Program-made: the position numbers and the translations under genes
Assembly (NCBI GenBank): GCA_035294465.1
Contig: DATGKW010000088.1
Coordinates: forward strand, 1-6,421
DNA length: 6,421 nucleotides
Origin: Paraktedonobacter sp035294465
GTDB lineage: Bacteria > Chloroflexota > Ktedonobacteria > Ktedonobacterales > Ktedonobacteraceae
Direction of reading: 5' to 3'
Part shown: positions 1 to 5,440 of the stretch, one piece after another
How the letters are laid out: each line of letters starts with the position of its first letter
Numbering within the stretch: the first letter of the stretch is position 1
The notes under the pieces: generated by a model
Databases searched by the model: none
Told to the model about the DNA's origin: nothing
Seen by the model: only the letters and a program-made list of their open reading frames with translations

Positions 1-870
1 CTGGGCGTTGTCGGTCACGGTCACAAATTGAATCGTGATGGTGCCGCTGCTACTGGCCGTCGCGCTGAACTGCTCGACCACCGCTTTGTATTCACCTCCT
101 GCCGTGGCAAAAATGTCGAAATTCGTTAAGACCTGCGTGCCGTTAATGATGACATTGAAGACCCGCTTGCCGGCTGCCGACCAGTATTCCTCGGCAAAGT
201 GCAGGCGCACTGTGTACGAGCCATTGGCCGTCAGTCCGGGAACCGTGTAGGTGAAGTTTCCATAGCGATTGCTCTGGTAGACCGCCTGGGGCGCGGGATT
301 GGTCACGCCGCTGGTACTGATTGTATTGGTGACACTGGCAGTAAAACCGCCGCTAAAGTCGGTGTCAGCCACGAACGGCGAGGCCGCTGAGCCACCACAG
401 TTGATTTGCACACCGCCGGACGGTGGCGCACCGCCACCGAGAATCTCGATGCCGTTGATCTGGGCGTTATCGGTCACGGTCACAAATTGGATCGTGATGG
501 TGCCACTGCTACTGGCCGTCGCGCCGAATTGCTCGACTACCGCTTTGTATTCACCTCCTGCCGTGGCAAAAATGTCGAAATTCGTTAAGACCTGCGCGCC
601 ATTGATGTCAACGTTGAAGATACGCTTGCCGGCTGCCGACCAGTATTCTTCGGCGAAGTGCAAGCGTACCGTGTAGGAGCCATTGGCCGTCAACCCGGGA
701 ATGGTGTAGGTAAAGTTCCCATAGCGATTGCTCTGGTAGACCGCCTGGGGCGCAGGATTGGTCACTCCACTGGTACTGATCGTATTGGTAACACTGGCGG
801 TCGAGCCACCGCTATAGTCCGTGTCAGCCACGAACGGCGAGGCTGCCGGTCCACCCGCGTTGATTTGTAC
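1..870 (-). repeat. Two tandem copies of a malectin-domain coding unit
   Basis: Positions 460-870 and 1-411 are direct repeats offset by 459 bp (153 codons). They encode residues 332-468 and 485-621 of the glucanase. By my reading the two 137-residue segments differ at only nine positions, and long DNA stretches are identical. Shared motifs include VYQSNRYGNFTYT, LHFAEEYWSAAGKR and FDIFATAGGEYKAVVEQF, which are typical of malectin/CBM57 folds. Copy 2 has a cysteine (VQINCGG) where copy 1 has alanine (VQINAGG). The near-identity indicates recent duplication or gene conversion. Copy 2 ends exactly at the window edge, so further copies may follow outside. Confidence 0.9.
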
Positions 871-1863
871 GCTTCCTGATCCTGACCCTGCTGTGGCTGT
901 AGGCGTGGGCGTGACATTGCCATTGGCTGTATAGACGCTCACATCGCTCACCAGCATTGCGCCGCCGGATTGAGTCGCCGAGGTTGGCGTGGTAGTACCA
1001 CTGACGCCATTCGGGAACCCTCCGCCCATGGCCAGGTCAAAGATAATGAAGAACGAGTGATCAACCGCGTTAGCCCAGGTGGTCGGATCGACCTGATTCG
1101 CGCTGACGGTGAAATAATTCACCCCGTCCAGGTACCAGCGAATCTGTTCAGGCGAGACGCTGCGATCAACCTCAACGCGGTACGTGTGAAAGCCGGTCTG
1201 GCAACCAGAGCATGCCCTTTGCCCGCTTCCAATGCCGTCTGGCTCATTGCATGGGCCACCGGGATCGACGCCACAGTGCAGCGTTCCATAGACGGAACTC
1301 AGTCCATTCACGTCCTCCAGGATGTCGATTTCACCAATGCCAGGCCAGGACCCTCCCGACCGTATACCGGAGCCGAGCGACCAGAAGGCCGGCCAGTAGC
1401 CGAGCGCAGCCGGGCCCGAAAGATTGGGCTGCTGAAGCGTCGCCTGCATAGCAAATTCGCCGCCCGGAGGTGCTGCGAAATCGTCTTCTTGCGTCTCAAT
1501 GCGCCCTGAAGTCCAATTTCCGTTGGAGTCGCGCAGGGCCTTGATCACAAGATGTCCCTGACCATCCTGATAGACATTGTTCGTGCTATTCGTCATGGTC
1601 TCGATTTCGCCGGTGCCAAAAGAACTCCCTGGCCCGGTATCATACTTCCAGACAGAAGTATTGAGGCCGGTGCCACTGGCCCCGGTGAATTTGGCGTCAA
1701 AGACCTGGGTCCAGGTTGCCGCGTGAGCTTTGGTCAGACTGCCTGGAGAGAAAAACCCTAAAGCGGCTGCAAGCACCAGGATGATTCCAACAGCAAGCAG
1801 CGCTGCCAGGCGTAAAGGGAACCATTTCCGTCGCTGACGTGAAGGAACTTCTTCGTTACTCAT
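1..1863 (-). CDS. Secreted GH16 beta-glucanase with tandem malectin domains (3' end outside window)
   Basis: This is a partial gene: 621 codons are open from ATG at 1863-1861 to the left edge with no stop. Residues 1-13 are charged (RQRRK), about 17-38 are hydrophobic, and AHA at 46-48 precedes ATWTQVFDAKF, a Sec-type signal with likely cleavage near 48/49. Residues about 50-315 form a GH16 catalytic domain. The motif GEIDILEDVN matches the family signature ExDxxE, giving nucleophile E178, D180 and acid/base E183. GYWPAFWSLG and the late MGGGFPN segment also fit bacterial endo-beta-1,3-glucanases. A TPTPTA/GSGSG linker (about 316-331) leads to malectin domains at 332-475 and from 485 onward, probably carbohydrate-binding. 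The inferred role is extracellular hydrolysis of laminarin-like or fungal-wall glucans. Substrate (1,3 versus mixed-linkage) cannot be fixed from sequence. GAGGAG at 1882-1877 lies 13 nt before ATG, rather far for a ribosome binding site; no better start was seen. Confidence 0.93.
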   Translation of the reverse strand, partial: MSNEEVPSRQRRKWFPLRLAALLAVGIILVLAAALGFFSPGSLTKAHAATWTQVFDAKFTGASGTGLNTSVWKYDTGPGSSFGTGEIETMTNSTNNVYQDGQGHLVIKALRDSNGNWTSGRIETQEDDFAAPPGGEFAMQATLQQPNLSGPAALGYWPAFWSLGSGIRSGGSWPGIGEIDILEDVNGLSSVYGTLHCGVDPGGPCNEPDGIGSGQRACSGCQTGFHTYRVEVDRSVSPEQIRWYLDGVNYFTVSANQVDPTTWANAVDHSFFIIFDLAMGGGFPNGVSGTTTPTSATQSGGAMLVSDVSVYTANGNVTPTPTATAGSGSGSVQINAGGPAASPFVADTDYSGGSTASVTNTISTSGVTNPAPQAVYQSNRYGNFTYTIPGLTANGSYTVRLHFAEEYWSAAGKRIFNVDINGAQVLTNFDIFATAGGEYKAVVEQFGATASSSGTITIQFVTVTDNAQINGIEILGGGAPPSGGVQINCGGSAASPFVADTDFSGGFTASVTNTISTSGVTNPAPQAVYQSNRYGNFTYTVPGLTANGSYTVRLHFAEEYWSAAGKRVFNVIINGTQVLTNFDIFATAGGEYKAVVEQFSATASSSGTITIQFVTVTDNAQ

Positions 1864-2108
1864 CTGTTTTGAAATACTCCTCTTCAATAACTAGTCAGAA
1901 AACGCGCATCCAAACCCTCCTTGTGGATCTGGCTCTCCCCTCAAGGCGAGAGATGGATGACTATCGCAGGCGAGAAGACCAGCAAAAATCTTTGTGCCCT
2001 CCTTTCTCGCAATTTAAACAGGACAACAACACAACCGGACGACGAGAATATCGTTGAATTTCAAGAAGAAGGGTGGAGGAGGAGGCGAAGAAAGCTGTGT
2101 TCATATAT

Positions 2109-2122
2109 GCCTCACATGAGGC
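2109..2122. promoter_or_regulatory. Dyad GCCTCA-CA-TGAGGC, possible operator
   Basis: Perfect 6-bp inverted arms with a 2-bp centre, located about 246 bp upstream of the glucanase start codon. Flanking ATGC and GCAT extend the symmetry with one extra base on the right. Such dyads often bind dimeric regulators, but nothing identifies one here and chance occurrence is possible. Confidence 0.25.
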
Positions 2123-2563
2123 GCATTTACGCAGTACGAGGGGAACGATGGCATTCTGGCTACAAGCCTGCGGTGTGGAGGTACCTGAGAATCTTGCCTG
2201 TCGGGCAAAGTTCTGGATAGTCAGCTTTCCTTGCATGCCAGATCCCTACTTCCTTGCTGTGAACAAACAATGCCGTGTATGAGTACGATCAAGAGACGTA
2301 ACCCTGGTATGGCGCAGATCCACTGAAACGCAAACCAGGAAACCGCCTTTTCACATTCAAAGCGACAGATACTTTACGAAATCATTATCGGAACTACTCT
2401 TACGACTATAGTCAATTTCAAGCAGATTGTCAAGAGGTTCGCCCGCCTTTTTTCTGCTCCTCGCTTTTCTCCGATTTTTGAGCAGCCTCTTTTGCTTCAA
2501 AAACGAGAATTGCTCTTTTCTAAAAAGAACAAGACGGCTCTCCTGGACCGTAGTTGGAGACAG

Positions 2564-2578
2564 AGACACGCCGTGTCT
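2564..2578 (+). other. Perfect small hairpin AGACAC-GCC-GTGTCT
   Basis: A 6-bp perfect stem with a 3-nt loop, lying 24 nt upstream of the terminator-like hairpin at 2603-2617. Its 3' side, extended to GTCTGG (2575-2580), could also pair with CCAGAT (2612-2617) using one G-U pair, so the two hairpins may be mutually exclusive. Function is unknown. Confidence 0.35.
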
Positions 2579-2602
2579 GGCCCTATCGGCTCTAACCCAT
2601 CG

Positions 2603-2621
2603 ATCTGGCTACCAGATTTTT
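2603..2621 (+). terminator. Candidate intrinsic terminator upstream of bcp
   Basis: ATCTGG-CTA-CCAGAT forms a perfect 6-bp stem with a 3-nt loop. It runs directly into five T residues (2617-2621, the first in the stem). A G-T wobble at the base could lengthen the stem. The T tract is only on the plus-strand side, so it would stop transcripts entering from the left, before the peroxiredoxin promoter. The stem is short and half AT, so strength is doubtful. No gene lies immediately upstream to be terminated. Confidence 0.4.
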
Positions 2622-2643
2622 CGATACTTTACGAAATTAAATC

Positions 2644-2700
2644 TATAATGCGGTGCCGTCTTACTATGTGGTGACTGTCGGCTTCTTCTTGTGATACACT
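2644..2700 (+). promoter_or_regulatory. bcp: Promoter candidates for the peroxiredoxin gene
   Basis: Two candidates are visible. The nearer is GTGACT (2671-2676), an 18-nt spacer, and TACACT (2695-2700), about 40 nt before the ATG. The other is a perfect TATAAT at 2644-2649, which has no good -35 box at the right distance. Both are weak by themselves and would need transcript mapping to choose between. Confidence 0.35.
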
Positions 2701-2739
2701 GACGCTGGTTCTGAAATTGCTTTGAAGTGAGGTTGTTCT

Positions 2740-3237
2740 ATGAGTGAGACACAGGTGAAGGAGCAGCAGCCCGCTCCTGACTTCATCCTGCCAGCCATTG
2801 GTGAGAGTGATGTAGTAAAAGATGGAAAGGTGCAATTAAGCACTCTCAAAAACAAAGTTGTTGTGCTTTATTTCTATCCCAAAGACGATACCCCCGGCTG
2901 CACAGCCGAAGCGTGCTCGTTTCGTGATGCAAACCACCTGATGCAGCAAAAAGGCGTCGTTGTGCTTGGTGTGAGTGCAGACGACCTCGAATCACATAAG
3001 AAGTTCGCCGAGAAATATGGCTTACCTTTTCCATTGCTCGCGGACACCAAAACCATAGTGTCGCAGCTTTACGGCGTGTGGAAAGAAAAGAACATGTATG
3101 GGAAGAAATATCTGGGCGTTAACCGCGAAACCTTCCTCATCGATAAAGAAGGCATCGTGCGCAAGATATGGCATAAAGTCAGAGCCGCTGAGCACGCCCA
3201 GGAAGTTTTGAACACTATCGAGTTGTTGGGACTCTGA
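2740..3237 (+). CDS. bcp: Thioredoxin-dependent peroxiredoxin, Bcp/PrxQ type
   Basis: Complete 165-residue cytoplasmic protein, the usual length for this family. Atypical 2-Cys peroxiredoxins of this type reduce hydrogen peroxide and organic hydroperoxides, and thioredoxin recycles them. The active site is PKDDTPGCTAEACSFRD. Within it, P47, T51 and peroxidatic C54 form the PxxxTxxC motif, and C59, five residues on, is the typical PrxQ resolving cysteine. R129 in NRETFLID matches the conserved active-site arginine. The N-terminal APDFILP and central LADTKTIVSQLYGVW segments also fit the thioredoxin fold. GAGGT at 2729-2733 lies 6 nt before the ATG, which supports this start. It appears to be monocistronic: a 264-bp gap with its own promoter follows. 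No hairpin terminator was found after the stop. Confidence 0.96.
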   Translation: MSETQVKEQQPAPDFILPAIGESDVVKDGKVQLSTLKNKVVVLYFYPKDDTPGCTAEACSFRDANHLMQQKGVVVLGVSADDLESHKKFAEKYGLPFPLLADTKTIVSQLYGVWKEKNMYGKKYLGVNRETFLIDKEGIVRKIWHKVRAAEHAQEVLNTIELLGL

Positions 3238-3379
3238 TCCGGTGAGTGAAAGCGACTGGGAGAGTTCTCTTCAAAAAGTGTGTATACTGGCAACTCCTTC
3301 TGTGGAATTCAGTACATTACAACTCGTATCTTTTGTTGCTTTAAAGAGGATGATTTCATCAAATTGCTCAATACTCTCA

Positions 3380-3388
3380 TGATAGAAT
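3380..3388 (+). promoter_or_regulatory. Weak extended -10 element TGATAGAAT
   Basis: TG-A-TAGAAT fits an extended -10 pattern and lies about 114 bp before the autoinducer synthase. An upstream TTGCTC at 3364-3369 is only 13 nt away, too close for a normal -35. It may be a secondary promoter or chance; the promoter at 3437-3466 is much better. Confidence 0.25.
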
Positions 3389-3423
3389 AGACTACAGTGA
3401 CGGAAATAGCCCTTTTGGTTCAG

Positions 3424-3433
3424 AATGGCCATT
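3424..3433. promoter_or_regulatory. Palindrome AATGGCCATT next to the synthase -35 box
   Basis: This is a perfect 10-bp palindrome ending 3 bp before TTGACA. Its centre is about 44-45 bp upstream of the predicted transcription start (near 3473), close to where activators such as LuxR bind relative to their promoters. It does not match the lux-box consensus. Its position suggests an operator, but no binding protein can be named. Confidence 0.35.
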
Positions 3434-3436
3434 ATT

Positions 3437-3466
3437 TTGACAAACGGGCAATATTTCGCTTATATT
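3437..3466 (+). promoter_or_regulatory. Near-consensus sigma-70-type promoter of the synthase operon
   Basis: TTGACA (3437-3442) is a perfect -35. After an 18-nt spacer, TATATT (3461-3466) matches five of six -10 bases. Start of transcription is predicted near 3473, giving a leader of about 29 nt before the ATG at 3502. The surroundings are AT-rich. It is the strongest promoter-like sequence I see in the window. Confidence 0.65.
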
Positions 3467-3501
3467 TTTAATAAACAGAGATTTCTTGAGTGAGGCAATG
3501 A

Positions 3502-4221
3502 ATGCACAATCTCTCAGTTCTTGAAGGCAGGAAGCATCTTTACGTCGAGTCAGGCTGTTCCTATTTGATCCGCCACATTCCCTCTCACGATCAGAAGCGC
3601 CAGGATGAATATCAACGCCTGCGCGCTGATGTTTTTGTGAAAGCGATGGGCTGGCGTATTCCCGTAGACTCTCAAGGTCGGGAGCGGGATCGTTACGATA
3701 TCGAGCAGGAACGCTATCATGTGAACATTTACGGCGTTTACGGGCAGGCAGGACAGACAGAACTTCTCCTGGGCGGGCTACGTTTGCTGACGCTGCAAAG
3801 CTGGCAGGATTCGATGCTAGCAAACGAATTCGTTTCCATGTTTCCCGCGCCAATCCTCCGCGCGCTCTTCTGGCAGGACGCTCAGAAGTACATCGAAATT
3901 ACCCGTTTCTGTGTGCGTCGCGGGCGCTGGTATCCTGCTCTGGGCCAGCAGAGATTTTCATGCATCACTGCGCGGGATCTGACCTATGCTGCCGCTTATG
4001 CCGTGGCTTTTCAAACACGGCGAACCCTGGCCGTCGCGGCCGTCGATCCTCAGTATATGAAAATTATGCAGCGATCCGAGTTCGCTTTCCACTCGCTGTG
4101 CGTCGCTCCGAACGCAACATTGGTTATCATCGATCTCATGGGAACCATTCGTCGTATCCGCGCCGCGGGAGATGAAGCGAGAGCGCAGAGAATGCTTGCC
4201 ATGGGTTTCAGCTACGCCTGA
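3502..4221 (+). CDS. LuxI-superfamily autoinducer (acyl-homoserine lactone) synthase
   Basis: Complete 239-residue protein with the GNAT-like fold of LuxI enzymes, which make acyl-homoserine lactones from S-adenosylmethionine and acyl-ACP or acyl-CoA. Equivalents of all eight classic LuxI invariants are visible: R41, F45 and W51 in RLRADVFVKAMGW; D63 and D66 in RERDRYD; R94 in GGLRLL; and E132 and R135 in YIEITRFCV. Spacings R41-F45-W51, D63-D66 and E132-R135 match LuxI exactly. The other gaps are 1-7 residues longer, so the protein exceeds the usual 190-220 residues. The C-terminal part (TLAVAAVDPQYMKIMQRSEF) fits the second half of the fold. GTGAGG, 6 nt before the ATG, supports the start; an ATG at 3498 is in another frame and stops after eight codons. 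An N-acyl amino acid synthase (FeeM-like) shares several of these residues and is the main alternative. The product acyl chain cannot be predicted. Confidence 0.82.
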   Translation: MHNLSVLEGRKHLYVESGCSYLIRHIPSHDQKRQDEYQRLRADVFVKAMGWRIPVDSQGRERDRYDIEQERYHVNIYGVYGQAGQTELLLGGLRLLTLQSWQDSMLANEFVSMFPAPILRALFWQDAQKYIEITRFCVRRGRWYPALGQQRFSCITARDLTYAAAYAVAFQTRRTLAVAAVDPQYMKIMQRSEFAFHSLCVAPNATLVIIDLMGTIRRIRAAGDEARAQRMLAMGFSYA

Positions 4222-4262
4222 GCCGTTCTCTGTCAGACGCATCACTCGTACCAAATCCTAAG

Positions 4263-4280
4263 AAGGTAAGAAAGGTAAGA
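4263..4280 (+). promoter_or_regulatory. Tandem duplicated ribosome binding site
   Basis: AAGGTAAGA occurs twice back to back (4263-4271 and 4272-4280). Each copy holds a Shine-Dalgarno-like AAGGT. The second is 7 nt before the ATG at 4284, a normal spacing, and it fixes that start. The first may be a standby site or simply a slippage duplication. Confidence 0.55.
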
Positions 4281-4283
4281 AGT

Positions 4284-5303
4284 ATGTACGAATTGCTTCA
4301 CACTGACACATCCCGGCGCGGAGGGTGGTGGCTTCGCCTGACTGCGCCGCAGGGTGCCAGCCAGTATGATCACGCACCCAGTCGCCTGGAGCGAGAAAAA
4401 CTCAGGCACGCGCAACTCACCAGTTACGTCGCTCCGTTTGTTTTTCTTGCTCCTTTGCTGCTTCTGCAGCAAGCGTCAGGCAATATCGGGACCGCCGCGA
4501 GTATTGTCGTTCTCATGGGCATGTCCCTGCTTGCCCTATTTTTTAATCGGCTTGGTCAACAAGTAGTAGCCGCTATCCTTCTGGTCCTGGCCATGGATGC
4601 CGTAATTGAAGGGTCGTTGTTGACGGCGGGCGCGTTGGGAAGTGGCTGGCTGCTGACCTTTGACCTGTTCGTCATCCCACTGATCGCGGCCGGTGTCCTG
4701 CTCAACCGGCGCTTTATCCTGCTCTTTATGTTCCTGCATATTGGCTTCATTCTCGCCGATTTTTATTTGCTGCCTCACGCGGCCGATCTCAATGCACTTA
4801 TCGCACTCTGGCACGGTCCGGCTATTGCGTTTGCGCGTCCGGTGATTGTTCAGCTTGGAAGCGGCCTGCTCTGCTGGTTGGCTGTTCGCTCGGCTGATGA
4901 GGCTATTTTGCGCGCTGATCGGGCAGAGTTTATCGCCAACCTGCAAGAGTCAATCGCTGTTGAGAAGCAACAATTAGAAGAGGGTATTCAAGAACTGGTG
5001 CGAGTGCTCACGGAGATGAGCAATGGCAGAGCTGCGCAGCCTTCTTTGCCGAAAGAGAGCAAATTATGGCGCATCGGGCAGGCCATCGAGGTGCTTTTTG
5101 CTCGCTGGCAAAGTGGCAAACTCACTGAGCAGCGGGTCCAACAACTGGCACGAGATATCCAGACTTTAACCACCCTTATACACGCCGCGCGCTCCGGCCA
5201 GCAAGTTCAATGGCCCTCCGCGCCCGGGAATCTTTTAGATCCTCTGGTAAGAGAAATTGCTTTACTGGATCAGCAGCGCAAAGGCAATACCGCCAGATTA
5301 TGA
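4284..5303 (+). CDS. Unrecognised six-helix membrane protein with cytoplasmic coiled-coil tail
   Basis: I do not recognise a family for this complete 339-residue protein. A charged N-terminus (1-44) precedes about six membrane helices: roughly 45-63, 68-88, 91-115, 121-140, 143-163 and 182-202. A soluble C-terminal region (203-339) begins with a likely coiled coil (ADEAILRADRAEFIANLQES to about 245). Residues about 250-300 resemble a HAMP-like helical pair (EVLFARWQSGKLTEQRVQQL). The arrangement looks like the input half of a sensor kinase or diguanylate cyclase. However, no kinase H/N/G boxes, GGDEF, HTH or other output motif follows before the stop. It lies 62 bp after the LuxI-like gene on the same strand, with no terminator between and a strong one after it, so the two are probably co-transcribed. 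A receptor, exporter or accessory for the signal is conceivable but unproven. Confidence 0.8.
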   Translation: MYELLHTDTSRRGGWWLRLTAPQGASQYDHAPSRLEREKLRHAQLTSYVAPFVFLAPLLLLQQASGNIGTAASIVVLMGMSLLALFFNRLGQQVVAAILLVLAMDAVIEGSLLTAGALGSGWLLTFDLFVIPLIAAGVLLNRRFILLFMFLHIGFILADFYLLPHAADLNALIALWHGPAIAFARPVIVQLGSGLLCWLAVRSADEAILRADRAEFIANLQESIAVEKQQLEEGIQELVRVLTEMSNGRAAQPSLPKESKLWRIGQAIEVLFARWQSGKLTEQRVQQLARDIQTLTTLIHAARSGQQVQWPSAPGNLLDPLVREIALLDQQRKGNTARL

Positions 5304-5334
5304 TAAGCGCGTATTTTGATGAGGAAATGACCAG

Positions 5335-5364
5335 AAATCGGTGGAAAGATCCGCCGATTTTTTT
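5335..5364 (+). terminator. Intrinsic terminator of the synthase/membrane-protein operon
   Basis: AAATCGGTGG pairs with CCGCCGATTT around a 6-nt AAAGAT loop, a 10-bp stem with one G-U wobble. The stem leads into an uninterrupted run of seven T (5358-5364). It begins 31 bp after the membrane-protein stop. A short A run on the left could give some activity for the convergent DUF2085 gene. Confidence 0.85.
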
Positions 5365-5385
5365 GTGCCAGACGCAAAGTGCCGG

Positions 5386-5413
5386 CGGCAGCGATAATTC
5401 GGGCAAGCTGCCG
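5386..5413. repeat. Inverted repeat CGGCAGC...GCTGCCG
   Basis: Perfect 7-bp arms (5386-5392 and 5407-5413) enclose a 14-nt loop between the two convergent genes, 28 bp past the DUF2085 stop. The GC-rich stem could end or stabilise the minus-strand transcript, but no T tract follows on that strand. Confidence 0.35.
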
Positions 5414-5440
5414 TCTGTACTTATCCATAAGCCTGGAGAA

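Larger units (their letters stand above)
2368..2637 (+). repeat. 15-bp direct repeat GATACTTTACGAAAT, two copies
   Basis: Identical copies lie at 2368-2382 and 2623-2637, 255 bp apart start to start. The second copy sits just upstream of a TATAAT at 2644-2649 before the peroxiredoxin gene. The flanking bases differ. The copies may be binding sites for one regulator or repeats bounding an old insertion of about 240 bp. No terminal inverted repeats were seen inside the interval. Confidence 0.45.
1864..2739. other. Gene-free 876-bp intergenic region
   Basis: This region lies between the divergent glucanase and peroxiredoxin genes. All open frames are short, overlap each other, and encode low-complexity or arginine-rich peptides with no family motif I recognise, so I call no gene. 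What it does hold: a GCCTCA-CA-TGAGGC dyad at 2109-2122, a perfect palindrome GACTATAGTC at 2404-2413, a 15-bp direct repeat (2368-2382 and 2623-2637), two close hairpins (2564-2578 and 2603-2617), and promoter-like sequences near the peroxiredoxin. A decayed gene, a small RNA or a long regulatory region are all possible. I found no convincing promoter for the glucanase on the minus strand. Confidence 0.6.

Noticed and set aside
299..676. Plus-strand open frame of 125 codons with internal repetition
   Set aside because: Its repetition simply mirrors the malectin repeats encoded on the minus strand.
970..1509. Plus-strand open frame of 179 codons inside the glucanase
   Set aside because: It is antisense to the GH16 domain, whose minus-strand frame carries a signal peptide and the ExDxxE catalytic motif. 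The plus-strand peptide resembles no family.
1921..2282. Overlapping short frames in the gene-free region (arginine-rich or cysteine-containing peptides)
   Set aside because: No recognisable motif, no clear ribosome binding site, and mutually overlapping frames; possible gene remnants but not supportable as genes.
2432..2453. AAGAGG...CCTTTT stem followed by six T, terminator-like
   Set aside because: The stem is short, with a wobble and an 8-nt loop. The hairpin at 2603-2621 is the better candidate and no gene precedes either.
2357..2569. Minus-strand 70-codon frame rich in lysine and arginine
   Set aside because: The composition follows from a T-rich plus strand and there is no family resemblance. 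It also overlaps a plus-strand frame of equal quality.
2383..2622. A miniature transposable element between the 15-bp direct repeats
   Set aside because: No terminal inverted repeats were found next to the repeats and there is no transposase, so only the direct repeat itself is reported.
3260..3271. AGAG-TT-CTCT as a terminator for bcp
   Set aside because: A four-base stem with a two-base loop is too weak and no T tract follows.
3264..3288. TATACT at 3283-3288 as a promoter after bcp
   Set aside because: No -35 box at an acceptable distance; the TTGACA/TATATT promoter at 3437-3466 is far better.
3392..3853. Minus-strand 153-codon frame overlapping the synthase start
   Set aside because: It is antisense to the LuxI-like gene and its promoter, with no recognisable motif.
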